Origin: an uncultured Porphyromonadaceae bacterium
GTDB lineage: Bacteria > Bacteroidota > Bacteroidia > Bacteroidales > Muribaculaceae
Reading direction: 5' to 3'
Length of the DNA stretch: 16,546 bases
NCBI GenBank assembly: GCA_947176545.1
Contig: CAMWRB010000011.1
Coordinates: 1 to 16,546 of the forward strand
Shown here: piece after piece, positions 1-6,715 of the stretch
How the letters are laid out: every line of letters begins with the position of its first letter
Numbering within the stretch: the stretch's first letter is position 1
The notes under the pieces: model-generated
The model's database searches: none
The model's input: the letters and a program-made list of their open reading frames with translations, nothing else
Told to the model about the DNA's origin: nothing
Position numbers and translations under genes: made by a program

Positions 1-75
1 TCACTCAAAAATAAAAGCAATCTAAGTATAAACTAATTTTAAACATCTACTTAACGATAATATTGCGCTTTGGGT
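1..75. other. Short AT-rich upstream region of the antiporter gene
   Basis: This stretch is AT-rich and carries no gene that I can support. It presumably contains the 5' untranslated region of the antiporter and possibly its promoter, but I see no clean TAnnTTTG box. The end of any upstream gene is outside the window. Confidence 0.4.
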
Positions 76-1053
76 ATGAATATTTTATTTCTGATATTGG
101 GATTGGTTTTGATTCTCGTTGGGGCGAACATACTTACGGATGGTGCGACGTCCGTGGCACGCCGCTGGGGGATGTCTGACCTGATGGTCGGACTAACGAT
201 TGTGGCTTTCGGCACGTCAGCGCCGGAGCTGGTCATCAGTATCACATCAGCTGCAGCTGACAATCCGGGTATAGCCGTCGGCAATGTCGTCGGAAGCAAT
301 ATCTTCAATATTTTTGCGATAATCGGCATAACGGCACTTGTACGGCCTATCATAGTCGAACGCTCGGTTATGACCACCGATATCCCACTTGTCGTACTCT
401 CTTCAGTGGCATTGTTAGCAATCGGACTATCACTCCCATTAGACAGCACCACCCCTGAAGTGACGCGCGTTGACGGCATCATGCTGCTACTGTTTTTCGC
501 AATTTTCATGCGCCATACCTTCAGCACGGCCAAACACCTGCCTACTGAAGAGAAAGCCTCGGACCCGTCGGCAGTCGAGGCTGCCAGACAGACCATCATG
601 CCTCTCTGGAAAGGAATATTATGGACCGTACTGGGACTTGCAGCCTTAATCTGGGGTGGAGATATGTTTGTAGACGGAGCATCGGGAGTGGCGTCATCCT
701 TAGGGGTAAGCGATGCTGTGATAGGCCTGACCATTGTTGCTATGGGTACGTCGCTTCCGGAGTTGGCCACGTCGGTTACGGCTGCTGTCAAGGGCAATCA
801 GGGGATAGCCATAGGCAACGTTATCGGAAGCAACGTCTTCAATATCTTCCTGGTATTGGGTTGTTCGGCACTTGTGCGGCCACTCCCCTTTGCGGGCATC
901 ACGACCTTTGACCTCATCACCCTGACGGTCGCATCCGTACTCTTCTGGCTGTTCGCCAAGGTCTACAAAGTACGCACCATCACCCGTGCCGAGGGTGCAT
1001 TACTGACTCTCTGCTATGCGAGTTACGTTGCCATTCGACTTATGACGCTTTGA
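76..1053 (+). CDS. Calcium/sodium antiporter (CaCA family, YrbG-like)
   Basis: Inner-membrane cation exchanger predicted to couple Na+ entry to Ca2+ export. The 325-residue product has the two inverted alpha repeats of the CaCA superfamily. The first has GTSAPE near residues 46-51 and GNVVGSNIFN near 69-78. The second has GTSLPE near 224-229 and GNVIGSNVFN near 247-256. Both are flanked by hydrophobic helices, with a short hydrophilic loop (about 152-172) between the halves. Length matches E. coli YrbG-type exchangers. The frame is open from a TTG at 70, but I chose the ATG at 76 because it is the stronger codon and gives a normal short N-terminus before the first helix. The gene converges on the minus-strand gene with only 16 bases between stop codons, and no clear terminator hairpin is visible there. 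It is unrelated in function to the polysaccharide operon downstream. Ion specificity is inferred from the family only. Confidence 0.93.
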   Translation: MNILFLILGLVLILVGANILTDGATSVARRWGMSDLMVGLTIVAFGTSAPELVISITSAAADNPGIAVGNVVGSNIFNIFAIIGITALVRPIIVERSVMTTDIPLVVLSSVALLAIGLSLPLDSTTPEVTRVDGIMLLLFFAIFMRHTFSTAKHLPTEEKASDPSAVEAARQTIMPLWKGILWTVLGLAALIWGGDMFVDGASGVASSLGVSDAVIGLTIVAMGTSLPELATSVTAAVKGNQGIAIGNVIGSNVFNIFLVLGCSALVRPLPFAGITTFDLITLTVASVLFWLFAKVYKVRTITRAEGALLTLCYASYVAIRLMTL

Positions 1054-1069
1054 CAAATTGGAGGCCGTA

Positions 1070-3031
1070 TTACATCTTGACAATTTTATTGCCATTCACA
1101 ATATAAAAGCCTTTCGGCAGGTCATCAATATAGTAAACCGGCAATTTCAGACCATCGATTGTATATATGTCGGGAGGAAATATACTATCAACCGGAGAGA
1201 CCAAAGTGGCGATATCGTTATACTCCAGCATTATCGGTGCAGACAATGCAGGCTTGTAATATGATTGTGTTCCGTCAGCTCCGACGATAAAGTGTTCATA
1301 TCGCCCGGTTGCTCCAAGTATAGGAACCTTATCATTCACCAATATTGAGCCACCTTCATAAAATCCTTTGTTCACCCGGTTGCCCATAATGTCGAAAGCC
1401 TCGGCGTTCGTCACATTCAGGAGCCCTTTCTTCTGAGCATATTTGAGCAAATCCCAAAGCATCTCCAGCCGTGTACCCGGACATGGATACCAATCGCTCC
1501 ACTTCTCAATACCTTTCTCCACCGGAGGTTCAAGATAGTCGTCCGGATGCTGCTTCATATCCCTGAGTGGCACAACCCACTCGTCGGGATAATCACCACC
1601 CTCCGACACCAATGCCCCCGGCAAACTGTTTTTCCAGCACGGACGGTAAGCATGAAGAGCCATCACCACCCATCCGCCACGCTCGGCAGCCTCATCTATC
1701 TTAGCCTTGAAATATTCGTATTGCTCACGATTGTAGGTATTATTCTCGTCGCGTTCCCCCTTATATCCGGCAAGCCATAATCCCTCCATCGGCAGACGTG
1801 TCACAGCCGAACGAAACGGAGGAACATTACACGCCTCATGCTCGAAATTGGCAAATCCGTTGGGAAAAATCTCATTAATCATCGGGACGTTGATATGGCA
1901 CGAGGTCTCTGCCGGCGTCACCCACGAACTGACCTTAAAGCCGAACTCCGGCGCCAGGCGCGCAAATTCACCCCACTGATAATCGATAGGAAACACCGGA
2001 TTATACATCTTCAGCTTGCCGGTATTGTAGTCCCGCACATAGCATTTGATATACTCCCGGGGAGTTTCCACCCACCCGTTCAACTCTTTATTGACGGAAT
2101 ACTGCTTGCCCGTCTCCGCATCATACACCGACGTGGTGTTATTATTGTCAAGTCCGGAAAACTTGCCTTTAGCCAAAATGGTACGGGCCAGATCGCTATC
2201 GAGACTCTCTACATAATAGTTCACATAATCATAACGCGCTGTCATCGAATGAGCCATCAGCTCCCAACCCTTCTCATTCTGCAGTCTGAGCGCTGTACGT
2301 CCGTTGAGGTTGATAGCCGGCGGATTAGCCGTCATGCCGCAACGTTGTCCCTCGATAGCGAGACATCCGCGCAGCCCCAGACTCTCAAGCATGGGATAGA
2401 GCAACGACTGATAACCGGCCTTCATCCAGCTGCTCCAGCCCGAAGATGTGACATACCTGTCAATCAGGTCATCATCATGGACCGAAAAGAGTCCCGGATG
2501 CTTCCACCCGTCGCCCGACACGTGCCATGCCCCGGGAACGGACATCTCCTCCATTACCTCCTGAGCATATGGCATCTTCCTAACCTCCTGAGCTTTATAA
2601 TCTATACGGAAGTATCCGTCCGGAATGACTATCCTAAACGAGCACTCCGCATCACCGGAGATTACCATTTCAGATAGCTGACGGATAAAACTTTCATCCG
2701 GATACAGCTTTGCACTCAGCCCGTCATCACTCAAAGTCAGTCGCACAGGATACCGCTCCCCGGCCAATTCCACCACAACACCGCCACCTTGATACTCCGG
2801 ATTCAGCGTCAGCGACGCGTACTGTTCCGCATCGAGAGCGATACTGAACGCATCACCCAACATATCTATGCTGAAAGACCCCGTGGGAGGAGATATGATA
2901 AAGTCATCAAATGTCCCCTGCAACAGAGCATCATCCCCTGAGATTTGAACCGGACTGTCGCCGGCGTTTACATCGACCGGATAGCATATGAACATCATCA
3001 GTAAGGCAAGGACAGAAGCAAATCGATTCAT
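1070..3031 (-). CDS. Secreted divergent NodB-type polysaccharide deacetylase-like protein
   Basis: The 653-residue product starts with a signal peptide (about 1-23, cleavage near VNA-G), so it is exported. Residues about 25-165 look like a beta-rich N-terminal region. From about 165 a divergent (beta/alpha)-barrel of the glycoside hydrolase/deacetylase superfamily is suggested by HDDD at 185-188 (in place of TFDDG), GWELMAHSMTARYD at 255-268 (in place of the HSxxH metal motif) and VVMALH at 455-460. The second motif-2 histidine is alanine (A265), so the usual metal site is incomplete and substrate and reaction are unknown. The last ~32 residues end in GFYIVNGNKIVKM, a tail common on secreted Bacteroidales proteins and resembling a T9SS-type sorting end. 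The gene is transcribed away from the polysaccharide operon from a shared intergenic region, so a role on a surface or host glycan is possible but unproven. The start ATG fits directly before the signal peptide. Confidence 0.7.
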   Translation of the reverse strand: MNRFASVLALLMMFICYPVDVNAGDSPVQISGDDALLQGTFDDFIISPPTGSFSIDMLGDAFSIALDAEQYASLTLNPEYQGGGVVVELAGERYPVRLTLSDDGLSAKLYPDESFIRQLSEMVISGDAECSFRIVIPDGYFRIDYKAQEVRKMPYAQEVMEEMSVPGAWHVSGDGWKHPGLFSVHDDDLIDRYVTSSGWSSWMKAGYQSLLYPMLESLGLRGCLAIEGQRCGMTANPPAINLNGRTALRLQNEKGWELMAHSMTARYDYVNYYVESLDSDLARTILAKGKFSGLDNNNTTSVYDAETGKQYSVNKELNGWVETPREYIKCYVRDYNTGKLKMYNPVFPIDYQWGEFARLAPEFGFKVSSWVTPAETSCHINVPMINEIFPNGFANFEHEACNVPPFRSAVTRLPMEGLWLAGYKGERDENNTYNREQYEYFKAKIDEAAERGGWVVMALHAYRPCWKNSLPGALVSEGGDYPDEWVVPLRDMKQHPDDYLEPPVEKGIEKWSDWYPCPGTRLEMLWDLLKYAQKKGLLNVTNAEAFDIMGNRVNKGFYEGGSILVNDKVPILGATGRYEHFIVGADGTQSYYKPALSAPIMLEYNDIATLVSPVDSIFPPDIYTIDGLKLPVYYIDDLPKGFYIVNGNKIVKM

Positions 3032-3107
3032 AAAATTACATTTTTGAATTCATAAATTCATCTGAATACATTGTTGTGCCGAAACTCCATCGACACCGAC
3101 TTAGATA

Positions 3108-3115
3108 CAAAGATA
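3108..3115 (-). promoter_or_regulatory. Candidate -7 element for the secreted deacetylase-like gene
   Basis: Read on the minus strand, this is TATCTTTG, an exact match to the Bacteroidetes TAnnTTTG -7 consensus. A TTG at 3141-3139 (minus strand) could be the -33 element, with a slightly long spacing of 23 bases. The start codon lies about 76 bases downstream at 3031. Found by eye only; no transcription data. Confidence 0.5.
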
Positions 3116-3156
3116 GCAATTTGCAACCGTACATTGCGCAATTTATGGCAATTTTT

Positions 3157-3187
3157 TTTTCAGTTTAACCTTTTTTTTGTATCTTCG
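3157..3187 (+). promoter_or_regulatory. Candidate promoter of the polysaccharide operon
   Basis: TATCTTCG at 3180-3187 matches the Bacteroidetes -7 box TAnnTTTG except for one base. A T-rich tract containing TTTT at 3157-3160 lies 19 bases upstream, where the -33 TTTG box would be expected. The context, a T-run then TTTG then TATCTTCGCA, is typical of Bacteroidales promoters. It would give a leader of about 240 nt before the first operon gene at 3431. The mismatch and degenerate -33 box keep confidence moderate. Confidence 0.5.
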
Positions 3188-3203
3188 CATCCGCTGTATT
3201 ATC

Positions 3204-3217
3204 GCCCGACATCGGGC
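3204..3217 (+). repeat. Perfect inverted repeat, hairpin GCCCG-ACAT-CGGGC
   Basis: GCCCGA and TCGGGC are perfect inverted copies separated by two bases, or as RNA a 5-bp GC-rich stem with a 4-base loop. It lies 17 bases after the proposed -7 box, so it falls at the very start of the transcript. No T-run follows, so it is not a standard intrinsic terminator. It could be a 5' stabilising hairpin or an operator. Confidence 0.6.
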
Positions 3218-3222
3218 ACAAA

Positions 3223-3242
3223 CACAGCTGTGAGTTTACTCA
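3223..3242 (+). repeat. Two overlapping inverted repeats in the operon leader
   Basis: CACAGCTGTG at 3223-3232 is a perfect 10-base palindrome. It overlaps TGAGT-TT-ACTCA at 3231-3242. The ACTCAAT at 3238-3244 is also a perfect inverted copy of ATTGAGT at 3290-3296, so two alternative pairings are possible in the transcript. The sequence shows the repeats; any regulatory role is inference. Confidence 0.5.
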
Positions 3243-3286
3243 ATATCTATATCTCATTGACCTATAATAATCTATCTATTGGAAAG

Positions 3287-3384
3287 TCAATTGAGTGAAA
3301 TACTAATCAACTTGTCAAGTAACTGCTTGTGGGTCAATAATCTACCCTCACAGGCAGGACTAAAAACTATATCCTTTACGTAAA
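3287..3384 (+). repeat. Cluster of further short inverted repeats in the leader
   Basis: Four elements are visible. TCAATTGA lies at 3287-3294. ACTTG-T-CAAGT lies at 3310-3320. A bulged stem pairs GGGT at 3331-3334 with ACCC at 3344-3347, with outer TGT/ACA pairing. TTTACGTAAA lies at 3375-3384. Each is short and could arise by chance in AT-rich DNA, but their density across one leader is notable. Confidence 0.4.
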
Positions 3385-3430
3385 CATTACCCCCAAAAAC
3401 GGCTCACGCCATTATCTAAACGACATCACA

Positions 3431-4228
3431 ATGAACTTCAAGAAACTGCTTCTCTTAGCATGCATTGGCTTCTTACTGACATCGTGCAAAGTTCCCAAGG
3501 ACATCACATACATGCAAGGTTTTGACAACAATCAGACCGAGGCTGTGGCGCCACCCGTGCGAATCACAGTGCAGCCTGACGACAAACTGGCTATCATCGT
3601 CACCTCCAAAGACCCGGAATTGGCCGTAGCTTTCAACCTTGCCATAGCACAATACCGTATTGGTACCGGCACCAACGGCTCAACTATGGAGTCTAAAGCC
3701 GCCGCATATACCATCGACCCGGACGGTTACATCGATTTCCCGCTCATCGGCAAACTCAAAGTCGCCGGCCTCAATAGATATGGTGTCGCGGAAATGATAA
3801 AAAAGGAGATAGTAGCGCGCGGTCTTGTCAAAGACCCGGTTGTCACTGTCGAATATCTTAACGCCAAGATTTCAGTTCTGGGTGATGTGACCAATCCCGG
3901 AGAATATGCCATCGAACGTGACAACATGACCCTGCTGCAGGCCATCGCGATGGCAGGCGACCTGCGTATCACTGGAAACCGCAAGAATATCCTTATCGTA
4001 CGTGAAGAGAGTGGAAAAGATGTAGCATACCGCGTAGACCTCACCGACACCAAATCTCTGATGGAGAGTCCTGCATACTATCTGCGCCAGAACGACGTTG
4101 TTTATGTAGAGCCCAACAATACGCGCAAACGTCAGGCTACGGAGACCGCAAACGTCTTCTACAACCCGACCGTATGGGTATCTGTAGCCAGCGTTCTCGC
4201 CTCCATCGCGGTCATAATATTCAGATAA
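3431..4228 (+). CDS. Wza-like polysaccharide export outer-membrane lipoprotein
   Basis: Outer-membrane component that exports surface polysaccharide. The 265-residue product has a lipoprotein signal peptide with lipobox LTSC ending at Cys19, the predicted lipidation site. Residues about 43-140 form the poly-export domain (for example DGYIDFPLIGKLKVAG at 98-113). Residues about 146-226 are an SLBB-type ligand-binding domain (VLGDVTNPGEYAI at 149-161). A C-terminal hydrophobic segment at about 248-264 is probably the membrane-spanning helix. The size is typical of Bacteroidetes Wza/BexD-family proteins and shorter than E. coli Wza (379 residues). It is the first gene of the polysaccharide operon and is followed after 79 bases by its usual partner, the Wzc-like co-polymerase. 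The ATG start gives an intact signal peptide. Confidence 0.93.
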   Translation: MNFKKLLLLACIGFLLTSCKVPKDITYMQGFDNNQTEAVAPPVRITVQPDDKLAIIVTSKDPELAVAFNLAIAQYRIGTGTNGSTMESKAAAYTIDPDGYIDFPLIGKLKVAGLNRYGVAEMIKKEIVARGLVKDPVVTVEYLNAKISVLGDVTNPGEYAIERDNMTLLQAIAMAGDLRITGNRKNILIVREESGKDVAYRVDLTDTKSLMESPAYYLRQNDVVYVEPNNTRKRQATETANVFYNPTVWVSVASVLASIAVIIFR

Positions 4229-4307
4229 TCAACCTTGATTACACTTTGTAAGACGTACTAATATTAATTAGCAAACATCAATTCAAGCCGGCTACGGCAG
4301 CTCTGTT
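4229..4307. other. Intergenic gap between export lipoprotein and co-polymerase genes
   Basis: This 79-base AT-rich gap carries TACACTTTG, near 4240, which resembles a -7 box with one extra spacer base, and a small GCCG-gcta-CGGC stem close to the next start codon. Neither is strong enough to call a promoter or terminator. The genes are most simply read as cotranscribed. Confidence 0.35.
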
Positions 4308-6680
4308 ATGAGAAAAAACGAAGATAAAGAAGAAAAAAAGTCGGTTAAACTGGCCGATGTCGTTTCCATCACCCTCCGTCATTGGCCATGGATTGTCGTT
4401 TCAGTGATGGTATGTATCATCTGTGCGGTCCTATACATCATGTCATTACCCCCTCTGTATTCCCGTGACGCCGCTGTCATCATAAAAGATGACAATCAGT
4501 CAGGCTCAGCTTTGGGTTCACAGTTTTCTGCCTTTGCCAGTATGGGCATGTTTGGTAATGGTCTCAATATCCGAGATGAAATCAACAAGCTTCAGAGTCC
4601 GGACCTTATGAAAGAGGTTGTAAAGCGACTTGACCTCAATACAACCTACGAAATTCCCGGTCGTCTGCGTGACAACCTATGCTACGGTGACTCACTTCCC
4701 ATTATCGTCTCGATTCCCCAGCTGAAGAGTCCGGCATCTTCAATGACATTGAAAATAGCACGCAATGGTGATATTTCAATCAAAGAAATGGCAATAAAGG
4801 ATGACAAGGTAGACGTCAATAGCCGACAGGTGATTAAATTTGACACCCCTGCCAAAACACCTTTAGGCACAATGGTTGTCAGCAAAGGACCCAAGTATGA
4901 ACCGGGCAAGGAATATACGATTTTATGGTCACATCTTCCTCTATATAAAGCCACTACCAACTTCAGCAACGCTGTCGATATCCGCTTGCAAGATATTTAC
5001 GGTAATACCATAGAAATGTCTATCCTCGACCCGAGTATCCAGCGTGCTGAGGACATCCTCAACACCATAATAGAGGTTTATAACGAAAACTGGGTTGAGA
5101 ACAAGAACCTCTCCGCAATGGCCACAACCAAATTTATCAACCAGCGACTTGTTTCGCTTGAAAAGGAACTTGGTGGAGTTGATAAGGACATAGCGGATTT
5201 CCAGTCAGTAAATCTGATGCCTGACGTTAATCAGACTGCATCAATGTATATCAAAAACAATCAGGTAGCAGAACAGGCCATATTCGATTTGACCAATCGT
5301 CTGCAAATAGCGCAATACATGCGTCAGTTTGTAACCGATGCTGCCAACAAACATCAAATTCTTCCAAATAACGTGGGTCTTGACAATACAACCCTGACCC
5401 AGCAGATTTCAGAGTATAACAGGAAACTTATGGAGCGGAACCGTCTCGCTATTAATTCCTCTGAAAATCATCCTGTAATCACAGCTCTCGAAAATGACCT
5501 TGATGGTATGCGCGTAGCTATCATCGCTGCTCTCAATAATACCGTACAGAATCTCAATGCCCAGCTGCGCAATGCTCAGGGTGAGAAAGACAAGGCTCAA
5601 GCCCGCCTTGCCGGCACTCCCGGTCAGGCCACTCATCTATTGGGTATAGGCCGCGAACAGAAAGTAAAGGAAAACCTATATCTCTTCCTGCTTCAGAAAC
5701 GCGAAGAGAACGAGCTGAGCCGTACATTTACAGCCTATAATACCGAAATAATTGCCTCCCCATACGGTGATACTGTACCAGTAGCACCACGAAAGGTGGT
5801 TATCTGCGCTGCTGCGTTCCTGATGGGTCTGATTATACCCTTCTTTGTGACCTTCATGATTAAGGTTCTTAACACAAAGGTACGCACCAAGAGTGACCTT
5901 GAGCCTCTCGGTATGCCGATACTCGGTGAAATTCCTGCATGGCATCCGAGTAAGAAATATCGCAGAGAACTTGAGGAGGAGGGTCTGCCGGAAAATATCG
6001 CAGTGCGCCCCGGCAATCGAAATGTCATCAACGACGCCTTCCGCGTCCTACGTGCCAACCTTCGTTTCATGCTTGGCGACAACAAACACCATGCCGGCGC
6101 TTATGTACTGATGATGACATCGTTAGTACCCGGTAGCGGTAAGTCATTTATTTCAGCCAACCTTGCCGTGTCCTTGGCGCTTCGCCATGCCAAGGTTTTG
6201 GTCATCGACGGTGACTTGCGTCACGGCAGTTCCTCTGAAATAGTCAAATCTCCATCGCGTGGTATCAGCAATTATCTTAACGGTGGAATAGATGATATCA
6301 ATTCTGTAATTGTACATAACGTCGATGGATTGGGTATTAATGTACTCCCGGTAGGTCACTTCCCGCCCAACCCCACAGAACTGCTTGAAGGTGAGCGATT
6401 CAAGCAACTCATCGAACAACTCCGTAACGAGTACGACTATATCATCATTGACTGTCCTCCGTACGCCAATATGGCCGACGCCAAGATTATCAACACCGTC
6501 TCAGACTGTTGCCTGTTTGTGGTGAGAGTCGGTCTCTTCCGCCTTGCCGACCTGGATATCCTAAAGCAGTTGTATACAGATAAGGAACTCAAGAGTATGT
6601 CATTGATACTTAATGGCACAACTGATGGTAATACTGAGCGCTACGGCTACGCCGACAACTACCATAAGAATGATGATTAA
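4308..6680 (+). CDS. Wzc-like polysaccharide co-polymerase with BY-kinase domain
   Basis: Inner-membrane chain-length regulator and autophosphorylating tyrosine kinase (790 residues) that works with the Wza-like exporter. After a Lys/Glu-rich cytoplasmic N-terminus, transmembrane helix 1 lies near 28-47. The periplasmic Wzz-type region follows, with helical, coiled-coil-like stretches about 270-480. Transmembrane helix 2 lies near 497-518, just after the proline-containing PVAPRK. The cytoplasmic kinase has Walker A VPGSGKS at 607-613 (Lys612), Walker A' LVIDGDLR at 631-638 (Asp634, Asp636) and Walker B YIIIDCPP at 711-718 (Asp715). The C-terminal tyrosine cluster is small: RYGYADNY at 778-785 has three tyrosines, where many relatives have longer runs. 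Kinase and membrane parts are fused in one chain, as in proteobacterial Wzc and unlike the split Gram-positive CapA/CapB. ATG start at 4308. Confidence 0.94.
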   Translation: MRKNEDKEEKKSVKLADVVSITLRHWPWIVVSVMVCIICAVLYIMSLPPLYSRDAAVIIKDDNQSGSALGSQFSAFASMGMFGNGLNIRDEINKLQSPDLMKEVVKRLDLNTTYEIPGRLRDNLCYGDSLPIIVSIPQLKSPASSMTLKIARNGDISIKEMAIKDDKVDVNSRQVIKFDTPAKTPLGTMVVSKGPKYEPGKEYTILWSHLPLYKATTNFSNAVDIRLQDIYGNTIEMSILDPSIQRAEDILNTIIEVYNENWVENKNLSAMATTKFINQRLVSLEKELGGVDKDIADFQSVNLMPDVNQTASMYIKNNQVAEQAIFDLTNRLQIAQYMRQFVTDAANKHQILPNNVGLDNTTLTQQISEYNRKLMERNRLAINSSENHPVITALENDLDGMRVAIIAALNNTVQNLNAQLRNAQGEKDKAQARLAGTPGQATHLLGIGREQKVKENLYLFLLQKREENELSRTFTAYNTEIIASPYGDTVPVAPRKVVICAAAFLMGLIIPFFVTFMIKVLNTKVRTKSDLEPLGMPILGEIPAWHPSKKYRRELEEEGLPENIAVRPGNRNVINDAFRVLRANLRFMLGDNKHHAGAYVLMMTSLVPGSGKSFISANLAVSLALRHAKVLVIDGDLRHGSSSEIVKSPSRGISNYLNGGIDDINSVIVHNVDGLGINVLPVGHFPPNPTELLEGERFKQLIEQLRNEYDYIIIDCPPYANMADAKIINTVSDCCLFVVRVGLFRLADLDILKQLYTDKELKSMSLILNGTTDGNTERYGYADNYHKNDD

Positions 6681-6715
6681 TTTCATCATATATTAAATGC
6701 CAAAACCGGAGAGCA

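Larger units (their letters stand above)
3032..3430. other. Divergent intergenic region with operon leader
   Basis: This 399-base AT-rich gap separates the minus-strand secreted protein from the plus-strand polysaccharide operon. It holds a promoter-like element on each strand and, from about 3190 to 3430, a long untranslated leader. A 75-codon open frame crosses it at 3071-3298, but it runs through the plus-strand promoter, has a low-complexity hydrophobic product and resembles no family I know, so I do not call it a gene. The leader contains at least six short inverted repeats, listed separately. Confidence 0.7.

Noticed and set aside
51..797. 248-codon minus-strand frame opposite the antiporter
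   Set aside because: It is antisense to the strongly conserved alpha repeats of the antiporter and its Ser/Thr/Pro-rich product resembles no protein family.
1054..1069. Bidirectional terminator between the convergent genes
   Set aside because: Only 16 bases separate the stops and no hairpin with a T-run is visible there.
1838..2677. 279-codon plus-strand frame opposite the secreted protein
   Set aside because: It lies antisense to a gene with a clear signal peptide and motifs; the product is rich in His/Arg/Ile with no domain, typical of a shadow frame.
3204..3217. GC-rich hairpin as an intrinsic terminator
   Set aside because: The stem is only 5-6 bp and no U-run follows; it also lies at the start of the leader rather than after a gene.
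3257..3270. TTGACC and TATAAT look like a sigma70 promoter
   Set aside because: They are nearly adjacent rather than 17 bases apart, and the Bacteroidetes primary sigma factor uses different boxes.
3071..3298. 75-codon plus-strand open frame in the intergenic region
   Set aside because: It runs through the proposed operon promoter and T-runs, has no recognisable domain and no clear start context, so it is most likely a chance frame.
3032..3430. Invertible promoter as in Bacteroides fragilis capsule loci
   Set aside because: I see no pair of longer inverted repeats flanking the promoter and no recombinase gene nearby; the repeats present are short and lie on one side.
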